NCBI GenBank assembly: GCA_905233845.1
Contig: CAJOFH010000005.1
Coordinates: 1-64,000, forward strand
Source: an uncultured Muribaculaceae bacterium
Lineage (GTDB): Bacteria > Bacteroidota > Bacteroidia > Bacteroidales > Muribaculaceae
DNA: 64,000 nucleotides
Reading direction: 5' to 3'
Numbering within the stretch: the stretch's first letter is position 1; each line of letters opens with the position of its first letter. The notes beneath the pieces are model-generated. The model searched no databases. It was given only the letters and a program-made list of their open reading frames with translations, and was not told where the DNA came from. A program made the position numbers and the translations under genes. Below, in pieces: positions 35,447-44,804 of this stretch.

Positions 35447-35914
35447 TTACTCTTCTTTTTTGGCTTTTTTATCAGCGAGGGTCTCTGTGAGGTTTGCAGC
35501 GAAGACATCCATGAGCTGTGTCTCATCGATGGCTGCGATTTCGTAGTCGAAGGCAGTACCACGCATGTTCTCAAGGAAAATGTTGAAAGCCTCTTTAAAG
35601 TCGCTTGCCTGCACTAACGAGTTGCTTGAAGTTTTTTTCTCGGCAGCTGTCTTCTCGTCGATGGTTATCATGTTGATTTTCACCTTGTACCATCGGTCAC
35701 CTCCCTCATGGAAAAAGATGTCGTCAAATTTTACCTTCTTAACAGCTGTGACAGCAAATTCGCCAGTGGTAAACGGCTGAACCTCCTCGGTTATGCGTGC
35801 CTCGGCCTCAGTAAAAGAAAGTGCATCGACGAGGTAGGGTTCAGTAACTGTCTTCTGCGCGCCAGTCTCAAGCGTGCGGTCATATTTCACTTTACATTCA
35901 AAATAGGTAGCCAT
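35447..35914 (-). CDS. DUF4494-family protein
   Basis: A 155-residue soluble protein matching the Bacteroidetes-restricted DUF4494 family: YFECKVKYDRTLETGAQKTVTEPYLVDALSFTEAE-type N-terminus and KKVKFDDIFFHEGGDRWYKVKI. The C-terminal tail is charged (ADKKAKKEE). Function is unknown. It is first in a two-gene unit with yggS. A -7-like TACCTTTG lies on this strand at 35980-35987. Confidence 0.85.
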   Translation of the reverse strand: MATYFECKVKYDRTLETGAQKTVTEPYLVDALSFTEAEARITEEVQPFTTGEFAVTAVKKVKFDDIFFHEGGDRWYKVKINMITIDEKTAAEKKTSSNSLVQASDFKEAFNIFLENMRGTAFDYEIAAIDETQLMDVFAANLTETLADKKAKKEE

Positions 35915-36131
35915 AGTGCTTTTTATCTTAGTTAGTTGAAAATTACTTGTTTGGGCAATAGTTCTTATTAAAACGGTTACAAAGGTACAAAATTAAGGTG
36001 AGAAATCGCTTAAAGTGTGAAAATATTATTATTTTTGCACAAAATTAGTGCAAGGTGAATGAAATCCAAACTTGTTTGAGATCTCTGAACTGCAGCTTAA
36101 TTTGTCCAAAGTTTCATGCATTGGGATTACT

Positions 36132-36728
36132 ATGAGTGATTTTTACAAGACGTTGAAGGGTGTGTCGCAGGGCATATATAAGGAAAAGATGAGCAAATTT
36201 ATCGCTATTGCTCAACCAGCGGGGAGTGCTGAAGAGGCGAAGGCGCTTATAAAGCAGATTTCTGTCAAATATCACGACGCACGACATTGCTGTTGGGCCT
36301 ATATGATTGGCACCCAGCGCGACGAGTACCTGTCGAGTGATAACGGCGAACCCAGCGGCACGGCAGGCAAACCCATCTTGGGGCAGATCAACTCCTTTGG
36401 GCTGACCAATGTGGTGATTGCCGTGGTCCGTTACTTTGGCGGCATCAAGCTTGGTACGTCAGGACTAATAGTGGCTTATCGTGAGGCGGCTCGCACTGCA
36501 ATAGAGGCGGGCGAAATCCTCGAGTGTCACGAACAGGCAACGTTCTCATTCACATTCCCTTATCTTGCCATGAACGATGTGATGAAATTAGTAAAAAGCG
36601 GCGACATGAAGGTCCTCGGCCAGCAATTCGACAACGTCTGCTCAATGACCATCCAAACCGACGCCGACAAACTCCCAACCCTCCGCAACCGCCTGCTTAG
36701 CATAGACGGAGTAACGGAAAAGGAGTGA
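36132..36728 (+). CDS. YigZ/IMPACT-family protein (UPF0029)
   Basis: From the ATG at 36132 (MSDFYKTLKGVSQG) this is a 198-residue protein. The IMPACT N-terminal domain (about 18-125) carries KYHDARHCCWAYMIG, SSDNGEPSGTAGKPILGQI and VVRYFGGIKLGTSGL, and a ferredoxin-like UPF0029 C-terminal domain follows. Its bacterial role is not settled; the eukaryotic relative regulates translation through GCN2. The open frame extends 20 codons upstream, but the shorter form has the usual family start. Confidence 0.9.
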   Translation: MSDFYKTLKGVSQGIYKEKMSKFIAIAQPAGSAEEAKALIKQISVKYHDARHCCWAYMIGTQRDEYLSSDNGEPSGTAGKPILGQINSFGLTNVVIAVVRYFGGIKLGTSGLIVAYREAARTAIEAGEILECHEQATFSFTFPYLAMNDVMKLVKSGDMKVLGQQFDNVCSMTIQTDADKLPTLRNRLLSIDGVTEKE

Positions 36729-36797
36729 ATGGGTTCTCGCTTCTCTCGAAGGCTATTGACATAGGCCGCACATCGCTGAGCAGTTTGCCTCGCATAA

Positions 36798-37145
36798 TCA
36801 TTGATTCAGTAGTTGACGATGTGTCTTGGTATTATTTACATAATGCTCTTGATACCAACTTTTGAACGTTTCTCCATCAGCTGGAAAATAACTCCAGTGG
36901 TCTAATCTATTCCACAATATTGCCTTTATACCTAACGGGGTTCCATCTTCCTCATATGGCAATAAATCGGGCAGATTGTGCTTTTTAGTATAATAATCAA
37001 TACATTTTTGTGGAGTTGGGTTATTATTCATCACCATGTTAACCCAAGCTTCTTCATATCCCCACATCAAAGAGTCAGTTCCTTCTGGTGGCTTTTTTTC
37101 GCCATTATAATAACGGCAATCCAATATTAGTTCTTCTTTTGTCAT
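36798..37145 (-). CDS. Small conserved-looking cytoplasmic protein, unknown function
   Basis: From the ATG at 37145 (MTKEELILDCRYYNG) this is a 115-residue acidic, aromatic-rich protein (MWGYEEAWVNMVMNN, LWNRLDHWSYFP). It has no signal peptide or membrane segment. I do not recognise a family. The open frame reaches 37187, but a complete promoter lies at 37154-37184 inside that extension, so the ATG at 37145 must be the start. The predicted transcript begins within a few bases of the ATG. Confidence 0.7.
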   Translation of the reverse strand: MTKEELILDCRYYNGEKKPPEGTDSLMWGYEEAWVNMVMNNNPTPQKCIDYYTKKHNLPDLLPYEEDGTPLGIKAILWNRLDHWSYFPADGETFKSWYQEHYVNNTKTHRQLLNQ

Positions 37146-37153
37146 ATTGGTTG

Positions 37154-37184
37154 CAAAGGTACAACATTTTGTGTTTTGACACAA
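37154..37184 (-). promoter_or_regulatory. Promoter almost touching the start codon
   Basis: On the minus strand TTG (37184-37182), a 20-base spacer and TACCTTTG (37161-37154) fit the consensus. With the usual 5-8 bases from -7 element to start site, the mRNA of the gene starting at 37145 would have almost no leader. Confidence 0.75.
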
Positions 37185-37276
37185 CACAACGAGCCAAATT
37201 AATCTCCGCTTTTAGAGTGGAGACGGAGTTGTAGACGGAGTCAGTCCATCCCACCTAAAACGGTGGCGGCTTTAGT

Positions 37277-38032
37277 TTATTTTTCTCTTTTTTGAAATAT
37301 TAGACGAGAGCGCACTCGAGTTGTGTCGCCGACGTTGATGTCGAGGCGGATGTTTGTGGGGTCGTTGTCGTCGATTAGGATTTGTGCTTCTTCGTCATAA
37401 TAAGTCTCTTTGACAAAGGAGATCTCCATGCGACTGATGAAGTTCTCGCGATGATGGTTCCACGGGAACTGGTTAATGATGTGCTCAAGGTATCGAACTG
37501 TGTTGACATGGCCGTTGAAGTCGATATCGGTGTATTGAAATCGGTAGGTCTCGGTTCTTGTGGGCTCGAATGGTCTCAGGCGGCTTTGTGGTTCGATGGG
37601 GCAGGGGTGCTCGGTTACGTTGGCTGCAATGTAGCTCAATTTGGATATATCCACACTCTCTCGAGTGCTTAAGTTTATCACTACCCAGATGGTTCGCACA
37701 TAGCCAATTACGTTGCCGTCATTGTCGGCAATTTCCATGTTGCGCTGAGAGAAGTGGCGGTTGTAGTCCTCTATCCATGTGGTGAGGGAATAGAACTCAT
37801 CGACACGTGGGTAACGAGTCATTTCTATAGTGACGCGAGATAGCACCCATCCCTGATTGTCCTCAATGAGCCGTGCGTAGCCAACTCCCCACGAATTGGC
37901 ATGGTTAGTTGCCACTTCGATAATGCGGTTCATCAACAGTGTGATAGGCATCTCGGCCTGAGCGTTGCATTCACCTGCCGAGAGGTAGAACGACTGACTG
38001 TATTCTTTAAGGTTGGGGTTGCTTTCTATCAT
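37277..38032 (-). CDS. Acyl-ACP thioesterase (FatA/FatB-like)
   Basis: A 251-residue double hot-dog protein of the bacterial acyl-ACP thioesterase family. The first hot-dog half has EATNHANSWG-like EVATNHANSWGVG, the central part WVLSRVTIEMTRYPRVDEFYSLTTW, and the second half FQYTDIDFNGHVNTVRYLEHI, the usual catalytic Asn/His segment. It releases fatty acids from acyl carrier protein. The start overlaps the end of the upstream protease-like gene by 4 bases, so the two are translated together. Confidence 0.88.
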   Translation of the reverse strand: MIESNPNLKEYSQSFYLSAGECNAQAEMPITLLMNRIIEVATNHANSWGVGYARLIEDNQGWVLSRVTIEMTRYPRVDEFYSLTTWIEDYNRHFSQRNMEIADNDGNVIGYVRTIWVVINLSTRESVDISKLSYIAANVTEHPCPIEPQSRLRPFEPTRTETYRFQYTDIDFNGHVNTVRYLEHIINQFPWNHHRENFISRMEISFVKETYYDEEAQILIDDNDPTNIRLDINVGDTTRVRSRLIFQKREK

Positions 38033-39015
38033 TTTATTCCTGTGTGTTTTTTGAGTTCGCGGGTGGTGCTATGTTTCTTGCCGTTGAGGTCGTAGATGTA
38101 CTGGTTCACATGCTTTGGCGGCATTTTTTTCACGTTGTCAAACTTTTCGGGATTAGTGATGCGAGTGAACACCACTCGTTGAATCTTGGTCTTGTCGCAT
38201 CGACCCACGCTGTAGCCCATCTCTGCAGGATTCTCACCAGGACCGTTGCTGCTCCAGTAGGTGACCATGCCTTCACTGTCAATGCCCAAGAATATGACGC
38301 TGTGACCATGTTCTTGCAGGTCGCCTTTCACGCCGTTGTCACCGATGATTGCCCCGCTGTCGTCGTCACGGTTCCAGAATATTTTCATAAAGTCGCCCGG
38401 TTTGGCTTGTTGCCAAATGGGGAGATTGCGCCACTCGTCGTCGCTGAGGTAGCGTTCGTCGGGTGTCTCTTTGCAAGCCTCGGTTTTTGCTCCTCGGTAG
38501 GCGGTGAAGTTATAGCCCGCTTTGAGTTCGTGAATAGTCACCGCAACCGCTGGTCCGTTGCCGTTCATGCGTCCCCAGAATCCCTCCCCGTCGCTCTGGT
38601 AGTAGCCTTTGTCGTTCATTATGTCGACAATGCCCACAAATGGCTTCATGAATAGCCACGCTCCGCGCGAGATTTTGTGGTCTTTGTCCCAGAGTAACAG
38701 AGCTTTAATCAGTGCACAATATGTCGCGCTGGAGCAGAACGAAGGTTGTGCCAGTTGTAAGTCAAGTTCGGGCCTGGAGTCAGCAAGACTCATCTTGTAG
38801 GCCTGATGCAGACCTTTCCATGCTGTTTTCTTGAAAGTGTCGTTGGGCTTAGCGCCTGTGTAATAGCCACCGTTGTGCGGGAACGAGTCAACAGCAGCAA
38901 GCACGCACTGTTGCCACTGCTCGTTGATTTTGTTTTCATCACCCGCAAGCGTGAGTGGTGTTGCAAGTGCTGCACTTAGAGCGATTATTGCAAAATATTT
39001 AAGAATGTGTGTCAT
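38029..39015 (-). CDS. Secreted papain/NlpC-like cysteine hydrolase, putative
   Basis: From the ATG at 39015 (MTHILKYFAIIALSA) this is a 328-residue protein with a signal peptide (to about LTLAGD). It has the spacing of a papain-like fold: Cys in QPSFCSSATYCALIKA (C94), His in EHGHSVIFLGI (H236 or H238) and a polar residue in TYWSSNGPG (N257). That order (Cys at a helix start, His on a strand, Asn/Asp next) is like NlpC/P60 or amidase domains. I cannot assign a named family, and the substrate could be peptidoglycan or protein. A TTG 3 codons earlier is also possible. It overlaps the thioesterase gene by 4 bases. Confidence 0.6.
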   Translation of the reverse strand: MTHILKYFAIIALSAALATPLTLAGDENKINEQWQQCVLAAVDSFPHNGGYYTGAKPNDTFKKTAWKGLHQAYKMSLADSRPELDLQLAQPSFCSSATYCALIKALLLWDKDHKISRGAWLFMKPFVGIVDIMNDKGYYQSDGEGFWGRMNGNGPAVAVTIHELKAGYNFTAYRGAKTEACKETPDERYLSDDEWRNLPIWQQAKPGDFMKIFWNRDDDSGAIIGDNGVKGDLQEHGHSVIFLGIDSEGMVTYWSSNGPGENPAEMGYSVGRCDKTKIQRVVFTRITNPEKFDNVKKMPPKHVNQYIYDLNGKKHSTTRELKKHTGIK

Positions 39016-39239
39016 GTTAATCAAAATGCTGTTTCGGCCGACAAAATTAGTGAAAAAGATTGGAATTGTAAAAGAGTTAATGCAATGAAAAAGAATAAAA
39101 AGCTGTGAAATTAAAAATCAATCCTAAATAAAACTTATTTTTTATAAATAAAATATTTATAATAAATACTGTGTTAAGAAAAAGTACTACCTTTGTGGTC
39201 GTTTTTTAACAAATCTAATCAATACACTATACAACAACT

Positions 39240-39989
39240 ATGTTTAACTTATTCAAGAAAAATAAAGAATCGGCTAAATTATTCTATCACACCGATGTGC
39301 ATAGTCACGTTCTCCCAGGTGTAGACCATGGTTCACAAGATCTTGGCATGTCGCTCCAGATGCTACGCGCCGAGATTGATATGGGAATCACGCACGTGAT
39401 GTGTACTTCGCACGTGACTGCCGAGACATTTGAGAACACCCCTGAGTCTTTGACCGCAGCCTATGAAGTGCTTAAGAAAGCTGTTAAAGAAGAGGGACTA
39501 ACCATCGAGATATATCTCTCGGCCGAGTACCGCATCGACGAGTACTGGACTCGCGAGTACGAGGCGGGCCACCTGCTGCCCATGCCCGGCAAGCGCATTC
39601 TGCTTGAGAATTCTTTTAGGCAGGAGTTGATTGGTATCGACCAAATGTTGTTTGATTTGCAGGTAAAGGGGTATCGTCCAATTTTGGCTCACCCTGAGCG
39701 TTATCCCTATTATTATGAACGCAAAGAGCGTTACAAGTCGTTGCACAGTGCCAGTGTGAAGTTCCAAGTTAACCTCTTGTCACTCGAGGGTTTCTTCGGA
39801 CGCCATGCTCGCGAGACGGCTTTGTGGTTAATTCAGAACAACTTGTGTGATATGTTTGGCAGTGATATGCACGACATGGATTATGCCAATGCTATCAAGT
39901 CCTACATTGGTAGCCGCGAGTGGCGCAAGTTGTGCGACAAGTATGACTTGCCCAAGCGCATTGTCAATGACCGCGAATTTGAGCTGTAA
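39240..39989 (+). CDS. CpsB/YwqE-type PHP tyrosine phosphatase
   Basis: A 249-residue PHP-fold phosphatase. The N-terminal metal motif HTDVHSHVLPGVDHGSQ, CTSHVTAETFENTP, LAHPERYPYYY and MFGSDMHDMDY are the four PHP metal-binding blocks. Members remove phosphate from bacterial tyrosine kinases that control capsule or exopolysaccharide export. No Wzc-like kinase lies nearby in this window. A -7-like TACCTTTG is at 39188-39195, about 45 bases before the ATG. Confidence 0.88.
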   Translation: MFNLFKKNKESAKLFYHTDVHSHVLPGVDHGSQDLGMSLQMLRAEIDMGITHVMCTSHVTAETFENTPESLTAAYEVLKKAVKEEGLTIEIYLSAEYRIDEYWTREYEAGHLLPMPGKRILLENSFRQELIGIDQMLFDLQVKGYRPILAHPERYPYYYERKERYKSLHSASVKFQVNLLSLEGFFGRHARETALWLIQNNLCDMFGSDMHDMDYANAIKSYIGSREWRKLCDKYDLPKRIVNDREFEL

Positions 39990-40030
39990 CTCTTTTGTCC
40001 ACAAGCATATCCCATTCCAGCCTTAAAGCG

Positions 40031-41986
40031 ATGTTCAAGATAAAACGACTATACACGTTCATGTTAAAGACATTCTTGCCTTTATTCATGATGACTTTTT
40101 GTATATGTCTGTTTATCGTCATAATGCAGTTCCTGTGGAAGTACATCGATGAGCTGGTGGGCAAGGGTTTGAGTGTAGACTTGATAGCCGAATTGTTCTT
40201 CTATGCCGCGTTGTCGATGGTTCCGTTGGCGTTGCCGTTGTCGATATTGCTGGCGTCGCTGATGACTTTTGGCAACTTGGGTGAGCATTTTGAGCTCACA
40301 GCAATGAAGTCGAGTGGCATCTCACTGCTCAAAGTCATGAAGCCGTTGACGGTATTCATCGCGCTTGTGAGCGTTGGTGCTTTTTTCTTCCAGAACAATG
40401 TACTTCCACAATCGCAGGTGAAGTTGTGGACTCTTTTGTTCTCGATGCGACAGAAGTCTCCAACTCTCGATATTCCTGAAGGGGCTATTTATAACCAGAT
40501 TCCTGGTTATAACCTATATGTGAAACAAAAGAATCCTAAGAACGACAAGCTTTATGGCATCTTAATATATGATGTTTCAACATCTTCGGCCTATCCGCGC
40601 ATTGTCGTTGCCGATTCTGGACGCTTGAGCATGAACCCGTCGAAGACTCATCTCATTTTGTCGCTCGAACATGGCAACTGGTATGAAGAGGTAGCATCGG
40701 GAACCACAATGACCAAAGAGCTTGGTGGCGAGATGTATCGCCGCGAGGCTTTTAAGAGCAAGGAGGTTATTATTCCCTATAACGACAATTTCACTCGCAT
40801 GGACGATGAAACCATGCGGCAGCAATATATTGGCAAGGACATGAAAGAGTTGAGGCAGACAATCGACTCTATCAATCTCCGTCTGGACTCGGCTGGCAAC
40901 ATCACGGCGCAAGAGCTTCGTGCCTCACCAACTGTTGGTGTGCCCACGAGCCGTTTTGATGTAGATGGCAAGGCTGCGAAGCCCGTCTTTGTGAAGCCCG
41001 TCGCCGTGAAATCACCTCCCAACCTTGACACGTTGCTTGCTGGCATACCTCCTGTGTCCAAGCAGATGGTTATTACGGGAGCTATTTCCCATCTCAAGAT
41101 GCAGAAGCAGAACTTTGAGTTTAAAAGTTATACGGTTGAAGACGACCAGTTTATCAAGCGGCGCCATGAGATTGAGTTGCAAAAGAAATTCACCCTGTCG
41201 CTGGCGTGCCTGATTTTCTTCTTCATTGGTGCGCCCCTTGGTGCTATTATTCGCAAGGGTGGTTTGGGTACACCAATCGTAATCTCTGTGCTTCTGTTCA
41301 TTGTTTACTACATCTTTGACAACTCAGGATATAAATTGGCGCGCGACGGTCGTTGGCCAGTGTGGCAGGGCGTGTGGCTGAGTTCGGCGGTGTTGTTGCC
41401 GCTTGGCATCTTCTTGACAAAGAAGGCCGTTGACGACTCGGCGGTGTTCAATGCCGACGCTTATCGCAACTTCTTCCGTCGCTTGTTGGGTTTGCACCAA
41501 ACTCGACACCTTACCCTCAAGGAAGTTATCATCGAGGAAATGGAGCCACAAGTTGCCCTCGACAAGATTTCTCAGCTCAAAGAGCACTGTACGGCTTTCT
41601 TGTCTCGATATGCGAGTCGCCAGAGCTATATGACCTATCTACAGGAGGGTTACGACAAGCGGCAGCTTCGTGACGTGGCACAGGAGATTGAGGACGTTGT
41701 TGACTATATGTCCAACTCCCGCAACCAATTATTGCTCAACAAGGCAATGGATTTCCCCATTGTACGTCAGTTGCTCACTTACCATGTGACTAACTACAAG
41801 CATGTGGGAACGGCTCTTGCTGTTTTCTTCCCTGTGGGCTTGCCACTATACCTTGTGGGCACTCGACATCAGTCGAACCTGAAAAAAGAGCTTCAGAATG
41901 CCGTTCGCGTGTGTGACGAGATTAGCGAGATCATCACCAAGGATAGTGCTGAAATTAATGAAAACAAACAACAAGAAACTTTATAA
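40031..41986 (+). CDS. LptF/LptG-family lipopolysaccharide export permease
   Basis: From the ATG at 40031 (MFKIKRLYTFMLKTFLPLF) this is a 651-residue YjgP/YjgQ-family permease. Three membrane segments lie in the first 110 residues, then a periplasmic beta-jellyroll region and three more segments from about residue 385 (LSLACLIFFFIGAPLGAIIRKGGLG). It is longer than E. coli LptF/G (about 360 residues) because of an extra C-terminal helical region of about 190 residues, with one more hydrophobic stretch (VGTALAVFFPVGLPLYLVG), as often seen in Bacteroidetes. A TTG 12 codons upstream is less likely. ribBA follows after 3 bases. Confidence 0.87.
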   Translation: MFKIKRLYTFMLKTFLPLFMMTFCICLFIVIMQFLWKYIDELVGKGLSVDLIAELFFYAALSMVPLALPLSILLASLMTFGNLGEHFELTAMKSSGISLLKVMKPLTVFIALVSVGAFFFQNNVLPQSQVKLWTLLFSMRQKSPTLDIPEGAIYNQIPGYNLYVKQKNPKNDKLYGILIYDVSTSSAYPRIVVADSGRLSMNPSKTHLILSLEHGNWYEEVASGTTMTKELGGEMYRREAFKSKEVIIPYNDNFTRMDDETMRQQYIGKDMKELRQTIDSINLRLDSAGNITAQELRASPTVGVPTSRFDVDGKAAKPVFVKPVAVKSPPNLDTLLAGIPPVSKQMVITGAISHLKMQKQNFEFKSYTVEDDQFIKRRHEIELQKKFTLSLACLIFFFIGAPLGAIIRKGGLGTPIVISVLLFIVYYIFDNSGYKLARDGRWPVWQGVWLSSAVLLPLGIFLTKKAVDDSAVFNADAYRNFFRRLLGLHQTRHLTLKEVIIEEMEPQVALDKISQLKEHCTAFLSRYASRQSYMTYLQEGYDKRQLRDVAQEIEDVVDYMSNSRNQLLLNKAMDFPIVRQLLTYHVTNYKHVGTALAVFFPVGLPLYLVGTRHQSNLKKELQNAVRVCDEISEIITKDSAEINENKQQETL

Positions 41987-41989
41987 ATC

Positions 41990-43213
41990 ATGACAGAAAA
42001 CCAAGAATTAAAGCTGAATACCATTGACGAGGCAATCGAGCAGTTCCGAAAGGGTGAGTTTGTGATTGTGGTCGACGATGAAGACCGTGAGAACGAAGGC
42101 GATTTCATAATCGCTGCCGAGTGCATCACCGAGCAAAAAGTGAACTTCATGATGAGCGAGGGCAGGGGAGTGCTGTGCACGCCTGTCACCGCTGAGCGAT
42201 GTAAACAATTGGGGCTCACAATGCAGGTGGATGACAACACTTCTATGCTTGGCACTCCGTTCACCGTTACTATCGATAAACTCGATGGATGCACCACTGG
42301 CGTTTCTATGCACGACCGTGCCGAGACTATTAGGCACCTTGCCAATCCCAACGCAAAACCTCAGGACTTTGGGCGTCCAGGTCACATCAATCCTTTACGA
42401 GCCCAGGACAAGGGAGTGCTCAAGCGTGCTGGCCACACCGAGGCGTCTATCGACCTGTGCCGTCTTTCTGGCATGCAACCTGTAGCTGCACTTATCGAGA
42501 TTATCAATCCTGATGGCACTATGGCACGACTGCCACAGCTCATGCAGGTAGCGCATCGTTTCAATATGCCCATCATCTCTATCAAAGACTTGATTGCTTA
42601 TCGCCTTCGAACCGAGAAGATTGTTGAGGTGGGCGAGATGGTAGATATGCCAACTCATTACGGGTATTTCAAGCTCATTCCTTTTAAGCAGCTTAACAAC
42701 GGCTTGGAGCACATTGCTCTAATTAAGGGCGAGTGGAGCGAGGATGAGCCCTTGCTGGTGCGAGTTCACTCTTCGTGCGCTACTGGTGACATCTTCGGGT
42801 CAATGCGATGCGAGTGCGGCGAGCAGCTGCACAAGGCGATGCAGATGATAGAGGCCGAAGGAAAGGGACTTATCGTCTACATGAATCAGGAGGGTAGAGG
42901 CATAGGGCTGATGAATAAAATCAAGGCCTACAAGCTTCAGCAAGAGGAAGGGCTCGATACTGTTGACGCCAACACCCACTTGGGGTTTAAGCCCGACGAA
43001 CGTGACTACGGCGTGGGAGCTAACATCCTGCGCATCCTCGGCGTGAAGAAAATGCGTTTGATGACCAACAATCCCGTCAAGCGCGTGGGTCTCGAGAGCT
43101 ATGGTCTTGAAGTAGTTGAGAACGTTCCCATCGAGGTGATGCCTAACAAATACAACCGCTTCTACATGCACACCAAAAAAGAACGCATGGGTCACAACCT
43201 CCACAATGTTTAG
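41990..43213 (+). CDS. ribBA: Bifunctional 3,4-dihydroxy-2-butanone-4-phosphate synthase / GTP cyclohydrolase II
   Basis: A 407-residue riboflavin-pathway enzyme. The DHBP synthase half (about 8-208) has [11 protein letters not shown] (29-39) and [23 protein letters not shown]. The GTP cyclohydrolase II half (about 212-402) has the zinc cysteines in [21 protein letters not shown] and NQEGRGIGL. It supplies both precursors of riboflavin. The gene starts 3 bases after the LptF/G gene, a pairing I recall from other Bacteroidales. No FMN riboswitch is evident upstream, since the start is tied to the previous gene. Confidence 0.95.
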   Translation: MTENQELKLNTIDEAIEQFRKGEFVIVVDDEDRENEGDFIIAAECITEQKVNFMMSEGRGVLCTPVTAERCKQLGLTMQVDDNTSMLGTPFTVTIDKLDGCTTGVSMHDRAETIRHLANPNAKPQDFGRPGHINPLRAQDKGVLKRAGHTEASIDLCRLSGMQPVAALIEIINPDGTMARLPQLMQVAHRFNMPIISIKDLIAYRLRTEKIVEVGEMVDMPTHYGYFKLIPFKQLNNGLEHIALIKGEWSEDEPLLVRVHSSCATGDIFGSMRCECGEQLHKAMQMIEAEGKGLIVYMNQEGRGIGLMNKIKAYKLQQEEGLDTVDANTHLGFKPDERDYGVGANILRILGVKKMRLMTNNPVKRVGLESYGLEVVENVPIEVMPNKYNRFYMHTKKERMGHNLHNV

Positions 43214-43439
43214 GATAGTCATTTTAAAAAACAACCTTCCGTTGGCCTAATGACCACTTTGGGTTGAAACAATGCAAATAGTAATTCTTTATTCATTCTG
43301 CTAATACTGTAATGGGCAAAAAGGAGAAAAAGTTCGTTTTTTTTGCCATTTTGCATAAAAAAGTTGTGAAAATTTTTTAATTTGCTATTTTTTAGTTATT
43401 TTTGCATTTTGGATTAAGAAAATAATTAACAAAGAGTAT

Positions 43440-44708
43440 ATGTTCAAAAAATTGTTTAGTATGAAAAAGATTTTTTTACTTGCTGTGGCTGCTTTGACTT
43501 TGAGTGCGGCTTCGGCGCAAGTTACCGTTAAGGGTAGCAAGTTTTACGACAACATTTCGGTGACTGTGAAGGCTGGTATGGTATCGCCTTATCAGCATTA
43601 CGCTTTCTGGAAAAATGCTCGTGCCGTGGGCGGTCTCGAGATTCGCAAGCAGGTGACTTCAATCCTGGGATTGGGAGTTGAGGGAGAGTGGTCAATCAAC
43701 ACCTCATCATGGCAAAAGCCTTATGGAGATCATCCATCGGTATGGGGACCTCACAGCAAGACAATCGTTGACCATCAGTTGGTGGGTGGTTTTGGAACCA
43801 TAAGTTTCACAAACCTGTTTTTGAAATATCTTGGGGTGCCTCGCACTTTCGACGTGGAGGCTGTAGCTGGACTTGGATGGTGGCATGGCTATAAGACTAA
43901 CGAGGTTCTCGTCCCAGGAGAGGAACCAATAGACGTTGCCGACAGGAACTCATGGTACACTAAGGCTGGATTAAACTTGAACTGGAACGTGGGCGAGTCC
44001 AAGGCTCTGACAGTGTCGTTGAAGCCTGCCGTGGTTTGGCACATGGGACGTGGTGCTACTCAGCACACTAACGCATTTAATGCCAATACTGCCGCCGTTG
44101 AGATTGAGGCGGGGCTCACTTATCACTTCAAGAATAGCAATGGTGAGCACTACATGACTTTGTGCCCTATGCAGTATACTCAGAGCGATATCGATGCCAT
44201 CAATGCTCAGGTTAATGACCTGCGTGGTCAGCTGAGCCAAGCTCTTGCCGAGGCCGATGCCGAGCGTGACCGTGCAAACCGTTTGCAGTATGATCTCGAC
44301 GAATGCAACAAGCGCAAGAACAAGGTTGAGTATATCACCAAGACTGAGACCAAGACTAACGTTATCGACAACAGCGTTGAAAACCTTGAGACCAACGTGT
44401 ACTTCGAGATTGGTAAGAGCGTAGTATCTGCTGCTCAGATGCCAAATGTTGAGCGCGTGGCAATCTTCCTGAGAAATCATCCCGACGCTACTTGTATCAT
44501 CAAGGGTTATGCTTCTAAGGACGGTCCCGAAGACCTCAACATCCGCTTGGCAAACAACCGCGCCAAGGCTGTTTATGACCTGCTCACCGGCAAGTATAAG
44601 ATTAAGGCAAGCCGCATTCAGAGCGAGGGTAACGGCATCAGCGAGATGTTCAGCGAGCCCGAGTGGAACCGCGTTTCAATCTGCACTATCCAGAACAAGG
44701 TAAAATAA
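43440..44708 (+). CDS. OmpA-family outer-membrane protein, second paralogue
   Basis: A 422-residue protein with a signal peptide (a second ATG at 43461 would start it as MKKIFLLAVAALTLSAASAQ). The N-terminal domain is barrel-like, followed by a coiled segment (SDIDAINAQVNDLRGQLSQA, about 240-285) and an OmpA-like domain (about 305-420) with GYASKDGPEDLNIRLANNRAKAV, keeping Asp and Arg for peptidoglycan binding. It has the same order of parts as the protein at 29761-31059. The 226-base AT-rich region before it probably holds the promoter. Confidence 0.88.
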   Translation: MFKKLFSMKKIFLLAVAALTLSAASAQVTVKGSKFYDNISVTVKAGMVSPYQHYAFWKNARAVGGLEIRKQVTSILGLGVEGEWSINTSSWQKPYGDHPSVWGPHSKTIVDHQLVGGFGTISFTNLFLKYLGVPRTFDVEAVAGLGWWHGYKTNEVLVPGEEPIDVADRNSWYTKAGLNLNWNVGESKALTVSLKPAVVWHMGRGATQHTNAFNANTAAVEIEAGLTYHFKNSNGEHYMTLCPMQYTQSDIDAINAQVNDLRGQLSQALAEADAERDRANRLQYDLDECNKRKNKVEYITKTETKTNVIDNSVENLETNVYFEIGKSVVSAAQMPNVERVAIFLRNHPDATCIIKGYASKDGPEDLNIRLANNRAKAVYDLLTGKYKIKASRIQSEGNGISEMFSEPEWNRVSICTIQNKVK

Positions 44709-44732
44709 AGTTCTGATATCCCAACGAATAAT

Positions 44733-44770
44733 CAAGGAGCCTGACATTACGCCAGGCTCCTTGTTGTGTT
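44733..44770 (+). terminator. Intrinsic terminator after the second OmpA gene
   Basis: CAAGGAGCCTG (44733-44743) pairs with CAGGCTCCTTG (44753-44763) in an 11-bp perfect stem, followed by the T-rich TTGTGTTATT. It lies 25 bases after the stop codon. Confidence 0.8.
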
Positions 44771-44804
44771 ATTAGTTGTTTGTTCTTTCTACAATCCCGA
44801 AAAG

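Noticed and set aside
41893-42351. Minus-strand open frame of 152 codons across ribBA start
   Set aside because: Antisense to ribBA and LptF/G ends; Ser-rich shadow.
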